Assembly: GCF_902703175.1 (NCBI RefSeq)
Contig: NZ_CACRYJ010000018.1
Span: forward strand, 1 to 64,000
DNA from: Occultella aeris
GTDB taxonomy: Bacteria; Actinomycetota; Actinomycetes; Actinomycetales; Beutenbergiaceae
Length of the DNA: 64,000 bases
Reading direction: 5' to 3'
Part shown: piece after piece, positions 8,548 to 16,202 of the stretch
How the letters are laid out: each line of letters begins with the position of its first letter
Numbering within the stretch: position 1 is the stretch's first letter
Translations under genes and position numbers: made by a program
The notes under the pieces: generated by a model
The model's input: only the letters and a program-made list of their open reading frames with translations
Told to the model about the DNA's origin: nothing
Databases searched by the model: none

Positions 8548-9540
8548 TCAGGCAGGCAGGGCGGGCTCGCTTCCGCGGAACGTGCGCCGGTAGGCGCTCG
8601 GGGAGACCCCGAGGCTCGCCTGCAGGTGCGCGCGCAGCGACGTGGCGGTGCCGAACCCGGCGGCGCCGGCGATCCGGTCGACCGGTAGGTCGCTGTGCTC
8701 GAGCAGGTGCCGGGCGTGCTCGAGGCGCTGGCGCGTCACCCACTGGCCCGGCGAGAGGCCGAACTCGGCCCGAAAGGCCCGGGTCAGGGTTCGTACACTC
8801 ACGGCCGAGCGCTCCGCGAGCTCGGCCAACGGCAGCGGCTGATCCAGGTTGGCCAGCGCCCAGTCCCGTGCGCCGCTCGTCACCGACCGGGGACCGACCG
8901 GGACCGGCCGCTCGATGAACTGGGCCTGTCCGCCGTCGCGGTGTGGCGGGACCACGAGGTGCCGGGCGGCGGTGTTCGCGACCGCGACGCCGTGGTCACG
9001 GCGGACCAGGTGCAGGCACAGGTCCAGCCCGGACGCCTCGCCCGCGGACGTGAGCACGTCCCCGTTGTCCACGTAGAGCACGTTCGGGTCCAGGTCCACG
9101 GCCGGGAACCACGCGCGGAACTGCGCCGCGGACTTCCAGTGCGTGGTGGCCTTGCGCCCGTCCAGCAGGCCGGCCGCGGCAAGGACGAACGAGCCCGTGC
9201 AGATCGAGGCGATCCGGGTGCCCGGACGGATCCGGGCCAGCGTGGCGGCGAGTTCCGGCCCGAGGCGGCCGGTGCTGTCGGTCTCGGCAGGGGAGTGCGA
9301 CGCCGGCACGATCACCGTGTCCGCCCAGGCGAGTGCGGCCGGGCCATGGGCCACCGTGATCGGGAAGTCGGCGTCGGTGCGGACCTGGCCGGGCACCGGG
9401 GCCGCCGTGCGGACCTCGTAGAGCGCCTCGCCGCCGGGGGTCTTGGCCTCGGCGAACACCTGATGCACGAGGCCGAGCTCCATGGGGAGCACACCGTCGC
9501 GGACAAGCACGGCGACGCGGTGGCGGGCACGAAGAGGCAT
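8548..9540 (-). CDS. GlxA/FtrA-type AraC family transcriptional regulator
   Basis: 330-residue regulator with an N-terminal DJ-1/PfpI-like (class I glutamine amidotransferase-fold) domain (about 1-180) and a C-terminal AraC double helix-turn-helix (about 220-315). The Cys in ASICTGSFVLAAAGLL is the nucleophile-elbow position of the GlxA group. The AraC signature includes FRAEFGLSPGQWVTRQRLEHAR and IAGAAGFGTATSLRAHL. The start could be the ATG at 9540 or the one at 9558; neither has a convincing ribosome site. It diverges from the quinone reductase gene at 9635 and probably controls it and itself through the 95-base gap (inference). Confidence 0.82.
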   Translation of the reverse strand: MPLRARHRVAVLVRDGVLPMELGLVHQVFAEAKTPGGEALYEVRTAAPVPGQVRTDADFPITVAHGPAALAWADTVIVPASHSPAETDSTGRLGPELAATLARIRPGTRIASICTGSFVLAAAGLLDGRKATTHWKSAAQFRAWFPAVDLDPNVLYVDNGDVLTSAGEASGLDLCLHLVRRDHGVAVANTAARHLVVPPHRDGGQAQFIERPVPVGPRSVTSGARDWALANLDQPLPLAELAERSAVSVRTLTRAFRAEFGLSPGQWVTRQRLEHARHLLEHSDLPVDRIAGAAGFGTATSLRAHLQASLGVSPSAYRRTFRGSEPALPA

Positions 9541-9634
9541 GGCCTGATTCTTGCGCATGTCGGCCAAAAGGTCACTGGTGGGGCTCCGGGCGAACCGGCA
9601 ACGTGGGTGGTCCGCAACGAAAGGGACCGACCAG

Positions 9635-10399
9635 ATGAACGTGCTGTGGGTACTCGCCCATCCGGAACAACGCTCGCTCGCGGGCGCGCTGCACGCCGAC
9701 GGCGTGGCCACGCTCCGTGCCGCCGGCCACACCGTGGAGGTGGACGACCTGTACGCGATGAAGTGGAAGGCGGTCCTCGACGCCGAGGACTACCCGGAGG
9801 TCGAGCCCGCCTCGGTGCTGGAGGCGTCCGGAGAGGCCTACGCGCGCGGGCGGCTCAGCCCGGACATCCTCGCCGAGCACGAGAAGATCGCACGGGCGGA
9901 CGCGATCGTGCTGCAGTTCCCGCTCTGGTGGTTCGGCATGCCCGCGATCCTGAAGGGCTGGTTCGACCGGGTCTTCGTGCGTGGCTACGCCTACGACATG
10001 CCCGACCCGGACCGGCCCGGGCACACGATGCGCTACGGCCGCGGGAACCTGGCCGGCAGACGGGCGCTCGTGGTGGTGACGACCGGCGCGGGGGCCGAGC
10101 CGTTCGGGCCACGCGGGATCCACGGCGACCTCGACGAGGTACTGTTCCCGCTCCTGCACGGCACCCTCTGGTACGCGGGGATCGCAGCGCTGCCGCCCGT
10201 CGCGATCCACGGCACGTCGGCATACGGCGAGTCCGAGCACGCCGCCGCGATCGAGCTCCTGCGCGCCCGGCTCGGCGATCTCGCGACGACCGAGCCGATC
10301 CCATACCGGCTCCAGGGCCCCGACGACTACGACCGCGACCTCGCACTCCACCCCGAGCTCGCACCTGGCCGGACCGGGCTGAGCGTGCACCGGCGTTGA
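9635..10399 (+). CDS. NAD(P)H:quinone oxidoreductase, flavodoxin-like fold
   Basis: 254-residue protein of the NQO1/KefF/MdaB family (Flavodoxin_2), predicted to reduce quinones by two electrons using FMN/FAD and NAD(P)H in the cytosol. Typical blocks are VLWVLAHPEQRSLAGAL at the N-terminus, FPLWWFGMPAILKGWFDRVF in the middle and TTGAGAEPFGPRGIHGD after it. AAGGGA lies 7 bases before the ATG at 9635; longer in-frame starts lack a site. It is divergent from an AraC/GlxA regulator, a common pairing for redox stress or detoxification enzymes. Confidence 0.85.
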   Translation: MNVLWVLAHPEQRSLAGALHADGVATLRAAGHTVEVDDLYAMKWKAVLDAEDYPEVEPASVLEASGEAYARGRLSPDILAEHEKIARADAIVLQFPLWWFGMPAILKGWFDRVFVRGYAYDMPDPDRPGHTMRYGRGNLAGRRALVVVTTGAGAEPFGPRGIHGDLDEVLFPLLHGTLWYAGIAALPPVAIHGTSAYGESEHAAAIELLRARLGDLATTEPIPYRLQGPDDYDRDLALHPELAPGRTGLSVHRR

Positions 10400-10522
10400 C
10401 CTCGGCGCTCGCGATCCGCGTCGCTCGGTCTCACCCGAACGGGATGAAACCTTCGCCGGCCCCTTGGCGGGCGGAATCGCCGTGCGTAACCTCGAACCAC
10501 AGCCAACCAGGGAGGTCCCGCC

Positions 10523-11053
10523 ATGCCGGTCGACACGTTCTTCGCCTACGTCGGTGTCTATGCCAACCTCTCGGACGCGGAGTCGGACTACGCCGCCATC
10601 AAGGAGCTCCACACCGAGGTGGGGCTGATCGACGCCTACGACGCCGCCGTCATCGAGCGCACCTCGTCCGGCAAGGTCAAGATCACGAAGAAGCATGAGA
10701 CGCCCACGCGCGTCGGTGGGGTGTTCGGGGGTGGCGTCGGCCTGGCCACTGGCCTGGTCGTGGCACTCTTCCCGTTCGCTGCCGTCGGCGGTGGGCTGCT
10801 CGCCGCCACGGCCGGCGGCGGTGCCGTGCTCGGGGCAGTGGCGGGACACGCCGCTGCCGGTATGAGCCGCGGTGACCTCAAGGAACTTGGCGAGACGCTC
10901 GACGATGGCCAGGCCGGGCTGGTCGTGGTAGCGGTCTCGGATATGGAGGGCAAGGTCGAACGCGCCCTGGCCAAGGCCGAGCGGCTCGAGAAGAAGCAGT
11001 TGAAGGCAGATCAGTCCGCGATCGAGAAGGACGCCAAGGACGCCGAGGCCTGA
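10523..11053 (+). CDS. DUF1269 family protein with glycine-rich membrane hairpin
   Basis: 176 aa. The N-terminal half (TFFAYVGVYANLSDAESDYAAIKELH) is an alpha/beta ferredoxin-like segment. The middle (about 65-115) is a Gly/Ala-rich hydrophobic hairpin typical of DUF1269/GlsB-like stress proteins. The C-terminus is a charged, Lys/Glu-rich helix. GGGAGGT lies 8 bases before the ATG. The gene stands alone, with a terminator-like hairpin right after it. Actinobacterial members are usually linked to general or envelope stress, but the biochemical role is unknown. Confidence 0.6.
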   Translation: MPVDTFFAYVGVYANLSDAESDYAAIKELHTEVGLIDAYDAAVIERTSSGKVKITKKHETPTRVGGVFGGGVGLATGLVVALFPFAAVGGGLLAATAGGGAVLGAVAGHAAAGMSRGDLKELGETLDDGQAGLVVVAVSDMEGKVERALAKAERLEKKQLKADQSAIEKDAKDAEA

Positions 11054-11064
11054 GGGCCGCGAGG

Positions 11065-11098
11065 ACCGGGCGCTCGAGCTATCGAACGCCCGCCCGGT
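11065..11098 (+). terminator. Terminator-like hairpin after the DUF1269 gene
   Basis: ACCGGGCG at 11065-11072 pairs perfectly with CGCCCGGT at 11091-11098. An inner TCGA/TCGA pairing is possible within the 18-base loop. It starts 12 bases after the stop codon at 11053. No T-run follows, as is usual at this GC content. Confidence 0.5.
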
Positions 11099-11141
11099 TC
11101 AGTCGTGCCGCCGGCACGCTCCCGCGACCCGGCCTTGCTCA

Positions 11142-11163
11142 CCATACCTAGAGGTAGGTATGG
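11142..11163. promoter_or_regulatory. TetR operator overlapping the tetR promoter
   Basis: CCATACCTA, a 4-base spacer GAGG, and TAGGTATGG make a perfect 9+9 inverted repeat ending 7 bases before the ATG of the TetR gene at 11171. The layout is that of an autoregulatory TetR-family operator, and the sequence also provides the only AT-richer stretch for a promoter here. The following genes overlap, so the whole operon should respond to it. Confidence 0.75.
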
Positions 11164-11170
11164 CCAGTGG

Positions 11171-11740
11171 ATGTCCACACCGAGCGAGAGTCGCGCACGC
11201 CTTGTGGCAACCGCCCGCGACCTCTACGCGAGCCAGGGCGTCGGCGCGACCAGTCCCCGCCAGGTCCTCGCGGCCAGCGGCGTCGGTCAGGGCAGCCTCT
11301 ATCACCACTTCCCGGCCAAGCATGATCTCGCCCTGGCCGCGATCTCGGCCACGGTCGCCGACTCGCTGTCCGCCGCTGCCCGCGAGCTCCGCGGCGAGCG
11401 GCCGGCCCTGGACCGCCTGCGCGCCTACCTCGAACGCCCGCGGGACACGGCGAACGGGTGCCGCATCGGCCGGCACACCAGCGACCAGGCCGTGATGTCC
11501 GACGCCGTGCTGGCCGCCGAGGTCGGGTCCTACTTCTCCGGGTTGGTGGAGCGCCTCACCGAGGTCTTCGTCGAGGCAGGACTGCCCGACGGCGCAGCGT
11601 CCGATCGCGCGTACGCCGCCCTGGCCATCGTGCAGGGCGGGTACGTGCTCGCGCGGGCGCTCACCGACCCGACCGCGATGCAGCGTGCCGTGCGCGGCTT
11701 CGTGTCCTTGCTCACGTCAGTCCCCGAGGAGACGCAATGA
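11171..11740 (+). CDS. TetR family transcriptional regulator
   Basis: 189 aa. The N-terminal helix-turn-helix is clear (RARLVATARDLYASQGVGATS, then ASGVGQGSLYHHFPAKHDL), followed by an all-helical ligand-binding domain (about 70-185) of the TetR_C_16/LmrA-YxaF type. The ATG at 11171 directly follows a perfect 22-base inverted repeat. The upstream in-frame start at 11105 would read through that operator. The stop overlaps the next start by ATGA, making it the first gene of an operon with a flavin oxidase-like protein and a mycothiol-type isomerase. It probably represses its own operon, with an unknown small molecule as inducer. Confidence 0.88.
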   Translation: MSTPSESRARLVATARDLYASQGVGATSPRQVLAASGVGQGSLYHHFPAKHDLALAAISATVADSLSAAARELRGERPALDRLRAYLERPRDTANGCRIGRHTSDQAVMSDAVLAAEVGSYFSGLVERLTEVFVEAGLPDGAASDRAYAALAIVQGGYVLARALTDPTAMQRAVRGFVSLLTSVPEETQ

Positions 11741-12429
11741 TCGCCGACCTGACCGATCTGCGAACCTGGCTGCGCGGCCTGCCCAGCTTCGAACGCGACC
11801 GGCTGCCCCCCTTCGACCCCGAGGACGCCCCGGCGGACCCGGCCGACCTGTTCCTGACCTGGCTCCGCGACGCCGTCGCGGTCGGCTCCCCAGCGCCGCA
11901 CGCGATGAACCTCGCCACCGCGGATGCCGCCGGTGCCGTTACCGCACGGACGCTGATCCTCAAGGACCTGGACGCCCGCGGCTGGCACTTCGCCACCGGT
12001 TCGCACAGCCCGAAGGCAGCCGCGCTCGCGCAGAACCCGAACGCCGCGATGACGTCGTTCTGGCCGGCGCTCGGACGTCAGGTCCGGCTCACGGGGATCG
12101 TCCACGACCTCGGCGAGGAGGCCGGCGCGGCGGACTTCCTGGCCCGGCCGCCCACTTCGCGGGCCGCCGCGCTGGTGGGCCGGCAGAGCGAACCGCTGGC
12201 CAGCCGCCAGGAGTACTGGGACGCCTACGCCGCGGCACTGGCACGGGTCGAGGCGGACGTCGACGGCGTCCTGGTCGCCCCCGAGTGGCGTGTCTACGCA
12301 CTGACGCCGCACACCGTCGAGTTCTGGGCGGCCACGCCCGATGCCGGTCAGATCCGGCTGCGCTACCGACGCTCCGCAGACGGACCCTCCGCCGACCGGG
12401 CGTGGACGAAAGGACTGATCTGGCCATGA
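11737..12429 (+). CDS. Pyridoxamine 5'-phosphate oxidase family protein
   Basis: 230 aa, with a split-barrel FMN-binding fold related to PdxH. Visible family segments are MNLATADAAGAVTARTLILKDLDARGWHFAT in the N-terminal half, SPKAAALAQNPNAAMTSFWPALGRQVRLTG in the middle and WRVYALTPHTVEFW near the C-terminus. The order matches true PdxH enzymes, including the C-terminal PNP_phzG_C-like region, so pyridoxine/pyridoxamine phosphate oxidation or a PhzG-like oxidation is plausible. It overlaps both the TetR gene before it and the isomerase after it by ATGA. TetR control suggests inducible detoxification rather than housekeeping vitamin B6 synthesis (inference). Confidence 0.72.
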   Translation: MIADLTDLRTWLRGLPSFERDRLPPFDPEDAPADPADLFLTWLRDAVAVGSPAPHAMNLATADAAGAVTARTLILKDLDARGWHFATGSHSPKAAALAQNPNAAMTSFWPALGRQVRLTGIVHDLGEEAGAADFLARPPTSRAAALVGRQSEPLASRQEYWDAYAAALARVEADVDGVLVAPEWRVYALTPHTVEFWAATPDAGQIRLRYRRSADGPSADRAWTKGLIWP

Positions 12430-13235
12430 CCGACACCCCACAGGACCCCCACGGGCAGGCCGTGCTCGCAGCGACCGAGGGCGGCGACGCGCTCACCCGG
12501 GCGATCGATGCCCTGGCGGCCATGGATGACCAGGCCGTGCGGGCGCCGTCGGCCCTACCGGACTGGACCCGCGGCCACCTGCTCGCGCATCTCGACGGTG
12601 TCGGCAACGCGTTCGCTCGCCAGCTCGAGTTCGCCGCACGCGGTGAGCGGATCGAGGTGTACGAGGGCGGCCGGCCCGGTCGCAACGCACGCATCGAGCA
12701 GCTCTCGGGACGCTCCCGCGACGAGCACCTGGCCGGGCTGGAATCGTTGCGCGATCGGTTGGCGGCCGCGTGGCCGACGCCGGGATCGCCGGACTGGGAC
12801 GCGTCGGTCACCTACTACGACGGCACCGTCGTGGACGTCGCCCTCGCCTGGTGGCGCGAGGCCGGGATCCATCAGGTGGACCTGGTCGCCGGAATCGGCG
12901 TCGAGTCCTGGTCGGTCGCCCTGTGCGAGCACCTCCTGGACTTCCTGAGCGTGCGCCTGCCCGAGGGGGAGCCGGTGGTCCTGAACGCCGATGACGAGGG
13001 CCTGCGGTACGCGGTCGGCCCCGGGCTCGATGAGCTGGACGTCGAGCTCGGCGGCACGGGCGACGCGGACGAGACGGCCGTCGAGGTGACAGGCGGGCTG
13101 CGTGAGATCACGTCCTGGCTCGCCGGCCGGACCCCCGCCGTGGCGCCGCTCGCGACCAGGGCGGGCACCGCCGTCGACCTCCCGCAGCTCGGGCCGTGGC
13201 CCTCGGCGCCCACGCCGGAACCGCCGCGTGGGTGA
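12426..13235 (+). CDS. Maleylpyruvate isomerase family, mycothiol-type DinB protein
   Basis: 269 aa. The N-terminal four-helix DinB/MDMPI domain has the metal-binding histidines in TRGHLLAHLDGVGNAF and AGIHQVDLVAG. A C-terminal MDMPI_C-like domain (about 170-255) carries VEVTGGLREITSWLAGR. The family includes mycothiol-dependent maleylpyruvate isomerase of Corynebacterium, and mycothiol is the actinobacterial thiol. The gene overlaps the preceding oxidase gene by ATGA and is the last of the TetR operon. It converges on the next gene with only 7 bases between. A role in thiol-dependent conversion of a xenobiotic is likely; the substrate is unknown. Confidence 0.78.
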   Translation: MTDTPQDPHGQAVLAATEGGDALTRAIDALAAMDDQAVRAPSALPDWTRGHLLAHLDGVGNAFARQLEFAARGERIEVYEGGRPGRNARIEQLSGRSRDEHLAGLESLRDRLAAAWPTPGSPDWDASVTYYDGTVVDVALAWWREAGIHQVDLVAGIGVESWSVALCEHLLDFLSVRLPEGEPVVLNADDEGLRYAVGPGLDELDVELGGTGDADETAVEVTGGLREITSWLAGRTPAVAPLATRAGTAVDLPQLGPWPSAPTPEPPRG

Positions 13236-13242
13236 GTGACGC

Positions 13243-13830
13243 TCAGCCCGGACGCGACCACCCCGGATCGCGGCCGGCGAGCCCGAGCACACGGTCGAAG
13301 AGCTGCGCGTCGGTAGGCACGGACAGTGGCGGGCCGAACATGCCCTCGCGCTCGGCGGCCGCGACCTGCGGATCCGGGTCCGGCGTGACGATCGGCAGCA
13401 CCGCCTCCGCCTCGGCGTCGGTGGGCCGGTACTCCTGACCGGTGGCACGGGCCAGGTCCCAGCCGTGCAGCAACACCTCGTCGAGGGCGACCAGCCCGCA
13501 CGCCTGCGCGGGGAACCGGACCGAGCCGGCCATCGTCATCCCGTCCCAGGCGGCTGGGTCCTGCCAGGCCAGGGCGAGGTGCCCGAGCTGATCGGTGAGT
13601 CTCTCGCGCCAGTCCTCGGGTAGCGGGTCCAGGATCGGGGCGGGCGGGGTCGACGTGGTGGGTCCCTCGATCTTCGCGGCCGCGTCCCGGAACGCCACGG
13701 TCAGGCCGAGGAGGTGGTTCAGCAGCTGCAGCACCGGTGTGCCCATCGGCGTCGGCGCGTCCAGGTGCTCCTCGTGCACGGCCGGGATCAGTGCGGCCAC
13801 GCGGGAGGTGCTCGGGGTGAGATCGATCAT
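13243..13830 (-). CDS. TIGR03086-type metal-binding DinB family protein
   Basis: 195 aa, a mycothiol-transferase-like four-helix bundle. Segments such as TPMGTPVLQLLNHLLGLTVAFRDAA and DEVLLHGWDLARATGQ match the TIGR03086 family, where histidines bind a divalent metal. The ATG at 13830 has CAGGAGA upstream. It is convergent with another DinB-fold gene of the TetR operon, so two relatives lie end to end, but their sequences are quite different and it is not a simple recent duplication. Molecular function is unassigned. Confidence 0.75.
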   Translation of the reverse strand: MIDLTPSTSRVAALIPAVHEEHLDAPTPMGTPVLQLLNHLLGLTVAFRDAAAKIEGPTTSTPPAPILDPLPEDWRERLTDQLGHLALAWQDPAAWDGMTMAGSVRFPAQACGLVALDEVLLHGWDLARATGQEYRPTDAEAEAVLPIVTPDPDPQVAAAEREGMFGPPLSVPTDAQLFDRVLGLAGRDPGWSRPG

Positions 13831-13961
13831 CGGGCTCTCCTGGCTTTCTGGCTCGGGGTCATCGCAACCAGTACCGACCTCCTGGCCCGGCGGAATTCAC
13901 CGGTCGAGCAGGACCTGATGCGTGACGCGTCGGTGTCGCACATGGATGGCACGATGGTCCG

Positions 13962-14363
13962 ATGACCAGGACCGGCGCGTGGGCGCAGGCGGCCCAGTGG
14001 TGCCACGGGGTGTGCCTCGACCTGCCGTCGGCCACGCTCGACCATCCGTTCGGCCCCGACTCGGACGTCCTGCGCGTGCACGGGAAGATGTTCGCCCTCG
14101 TTATGGGCGTCCCGCACATCAGCGAACACCTGCTCGTCAACCTCAAGGCCGACCCTGTCGAGGTGCCGCTGCTGATCGGCACCCACGACTACGTGCTCCC
14201 GGCCTGGCACATGAACAAGAAGCACTGGATCAGCGTGGCCCTCGGACCGGACGCGGACCGTGGCCTCGTGGCCGGGCTGATCGAGGACTCCTACGACACC
14301 GTGGTCTCCAAGCTGCCGGCCCAGGCGCGGCAGTCCCTGAACTGGGCTCGGGACCGCGCGTGA
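13962..14363 (+). CDS. MmcQ/YjbR family DNA-binding-like protein
   Basis: 133 aa, CyaY-like fold of the MmcQ/YjbR (DUF419) family. Family marks are HPFGPDSDVLRVHGKMFAL, LLVNLKADPVE and the ending HWISVALGPDADRGLVAGLIEDSYDTVVSKL. Length is normal. There is no clear ribosome site; the message may start close to the ATG. The function of the family is poorly known despite its DNA-binding label. It diverges from the TIGR03086 gene over 131 bases in which I see no further gene. Confidence 0.78.
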   Translation: MTRTGAWAQAAQWCHGVCLDLPSATLDHPFGPDSDVLRVHGKMFALVMGVPHISEHLLVNLKADPVEVPLLIGTHDYVLPAWHMNKKHWISVALGPDADRGLVAGLIEDSYDTVVSKLPAQARQSLNWARDRA

Positions 14364-14437
14364 TCCACGGGTGCCGAACCCGCTGACCTCGACTCCGCGA
14401 CAGCGATGACTCGGTCGGCGCGGGAGAATGGGCCCTC

Positions 14438-14998
14438 GTGAGCACGCAGCGACCGGACCCGGGCACCCCGATGATCTTCCAATGGCGCAAATGGGACGGC
14501 ACGCCGCACTGGCGCCACGAGTGCGTCTACCTCGGCTCGGACGAATGGGGCGACTGGATCGGCCAGCCGGTCGGCTGGCACAGCGCTCGTCCCGGGGCGG
14601 AGTTCCACGCGGAGGGACCGAACGTCGCGCTCCTGCCCACGGGCGGTCCCGCCGCGGACTTCGCGCTCACGGTGAACCGTGACCATCCGCGTGGGCTGCG
14701 CATCTACATCGATCTGGGCTGGGACGTGCGCTGGACGGGCGACCCGCTGCTGGCCACGGGCATCGACATGGATCTGGACGTGGTCCGCGTCGAGGGCCCG
14801 CGGGGCACCTGGGTCGACGACCGCGACGAATGGGCCGAGCACCGCGAGCAGTTCGGTTATCCGGTTGACGTCGTCACCCGGCTGGAGGAACTGGCGCTCG
14901 ACCTGGAGCAGCGCGTGCGCGCGCAGGTCCCGCCGTTCGACGACGCCACCCCCGACGCGTGGTTGGACCGGCTGGAGGCCTTCGGGCTGCATCGATGA
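14438..14998 (+). CDS. DUF402 domain protein (FomD-like fold)
   Basis: 186 aa, starting at GTG 14438. The DUF402 core spans about 50-170 with LRIYIDLGWDVRWTGDPLLATGIDMDLDVVR and DDRDEWAEHREQFGYP. The conserved acidic residues of this family coordinate divalent metals in nucleoside di/triphosphate or CDP-linked phosphatases such as FomD. The N-terminus WRKWDGTPHWRHECVYLGSDEWG resembles actinobacterial members. It lies 74 bases after the YjbR gene on the same strand. A phosphohydrolase role is possible but unproven here. Confidence 0.7.
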   Translation: MSTQRPDPGTPMIFQWRKWDGTPHWRHECVYLGSDEWGDWIGQPVGWHSARPGAEFHAEGPNVALLPTGGPAADFALTVNRDHPRGLRIYIDLGWDVRWTGDPLLATGIDMDLDVVRVEGPRGTWVDDRDEWAEHREQFGYPVDVVTRLEELALDLEQRVRAQVPPFDDATPDAWLDRLEAFGLHR

Positions 14999-15034
14999 GC
15001 ACGTTGGGCCCAGGCCCTGGCACGTCCTCGCCGG

Positions 15035-15250
15035 CTAGGACAGTGCGGCGAAGAGGAGTACTCCGATCAGCGCCGCTGCGACGACGGCGCCCACGATCAG
15101 GCTGACCTGGGCAACCCTCGATGTCGCGCGCCCCCGCCGTGCGGATGGGATGGGAACCACCTCGTTCGGGTTGAACGCGAAGTCTCGCGCGCCCTCCTTC
15201 GCGAGGCGAAGCTCCTCATCGTCGCGACGATGGCCAGGATCGGGCTCCAT
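15035..15250 (-). CDS. Small tail-anchored membrane protein, hypothetical
   Basis: 71 aa. The N-terminal half is charged (EPDPGHRRDDEELRLAKEG). A single C-terminal hydrophobic helix (VSLIVGAVVAAALIGVLLFAA) ends three residues before the stop, giving a tail-anchored topology with the soluble part inside. It lies 42 bases downstream of the phosphotransferase gene on the same strand and could be cotranscribed. No family is recognised. Support comes from the clean charged-then-hydrophobic layout and lack of a competing gene. Confidence 0.5.
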   Translation of the reverse strand: MEPDPGHRRDDEELRLAKEGARDFAFNPNEVVPIPSARRGRATSRVAQVSLIVGAVVAAALIGVLLFAALS

Positions 15251-15292
15251 CGCCGAAGCCTACGACCAGAACGCTGGTCGGTGGGCTGCGCC

Positions 15293-16198
15293 TCACACCC
15301 GCGCGAACGCCCCCAGCAGCCGTACGCACCGCGGCGGATCCTCGGTGAGCCCGTGCGCGAGGCCCCAGAGCAGGTAGTCGAAGGCCCGGTACACGATCCA
15401 CGCGTGTGCGCGCTCGGTCTCCAGCCCGGCGGCCGCGATGACCCGGTCGGCGTGCCGGTACATCGTGGCCGCGTCGTCCATCTCGTCCACGCGCGTCCAG
15501 AGCAGCCGGGCCAGGTCGTAGCAGGCATCCCCGCGCAGCAGCACCGGGTCGAACACGAGCCACGGCTCCCGGGTGGCGCGGTGCACCTGCGCGCCGTGCA
15601 GGTCGCCGTCGACGGCGGTGCTCGCCTCGGTCTGCCCGCACACCGCGGCGGCGGCGAGCGCGGCGTGCAGGAACTCCTCCCCGACGACACGTCCGAGCCG
15701 GTCCCACTCGCCGGGGAACTCGGTGGCCCGGCGCCGCGCGATCTCATCGGTGCCCGGCACGTCCGGCGGCGCCGGGACCGCGAGGCGGCGCATCAGGGCG
15801 CCCATCACGGTGGCCGCCTCGTCCAGCGGCACGGAGTCCAGCGAGTCGTCGCCGAGCCGCTCCAGGAGCGTGATCCGGCGCGGCACGTCCACCTCGAACT
15901 GGCGGACCGTGCCGCGCCCGTCCCAGAACGTCAGTGCCCTGGCCTCGGCTGCCACGTCGTCACCCGGCGGCGCGAGACGCAGGATGAACTGCTCGCCGCC
16001 CCGGTGCACCGGCACGGCGAGCGCGTTCGACCCGTGGCGAGCACCGCCGTCGGGCTCCAGAGCCCATGCCGTGCACGCCTGAGCGACCAGACGCGGCAGC
16101 TCGTCGAGCCACTGCACCAGCGGCGGCTCCCGGTTCCAGAACCGCGGCATCGACCGCAGTGAGGAGACCGCTGAGGCGACGCCGTCGGGTTCTGGCAT
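15293..16198 (-). CDS. Aminoglycoside/hydroxyurea phosphotransferase family kinase
   Basis: 301 aa, APH-fold small-molecule kinase of the APH(6)/hydroxyurea phosphotransferase group. The catalytic loop reads VDGDLHGAQV (usually HGDLH; the first His is replaced by Asp), and the metal-binding segment is VFDPVLLRGDACYDLARLLW. The N-lobe contains FILRLAPPGDDVAAEARALTFW. It starts 4 bases after the stop of the S9 peptidase gene, so the two are likely one transcript. Genomic members of this family often have no role in resistance; the substrate cannot be told from sequence. Confidence 0.78.
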   Translation of the reverse strand: MPEPDGVASAVSSLRSMPRFWNREPPLVQWLDELPRLVAQACTAWALEPDGGARHGSNALAVPVHRGGEQFILRLAPPGDDVAAEARALTFWDGRGTVRQFEVDVPRRITLLERLGDDSLDSVPLDEAATVMGALMRRLAVPAPPDVPGTDEIARRRATEFPGEWDRLGRVVGEEFLHAALAAAAVCGQTEASTAVDGDLHGAQVHRATREPWLVFDPVLLRGDACYDLARLLWTRVDEMDDAATMYRHADRVIAAAGLETERAHAWIVYRAFDYLLWGLAHGLTEDPPRCVRLLGAFARV

Positions 16199-16202
16199 TC
16201 GC

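Noticed and set aside
15293-16198. APH-like kinase as the missing kinase for the HopA1/LanC pair
   Set aside because: It is 30 kb away, directly behind a peptidase gene, and fits the antibiotic/hydroxyurea phosphotransferase group. Nothing links it to the 45-53 kb region.
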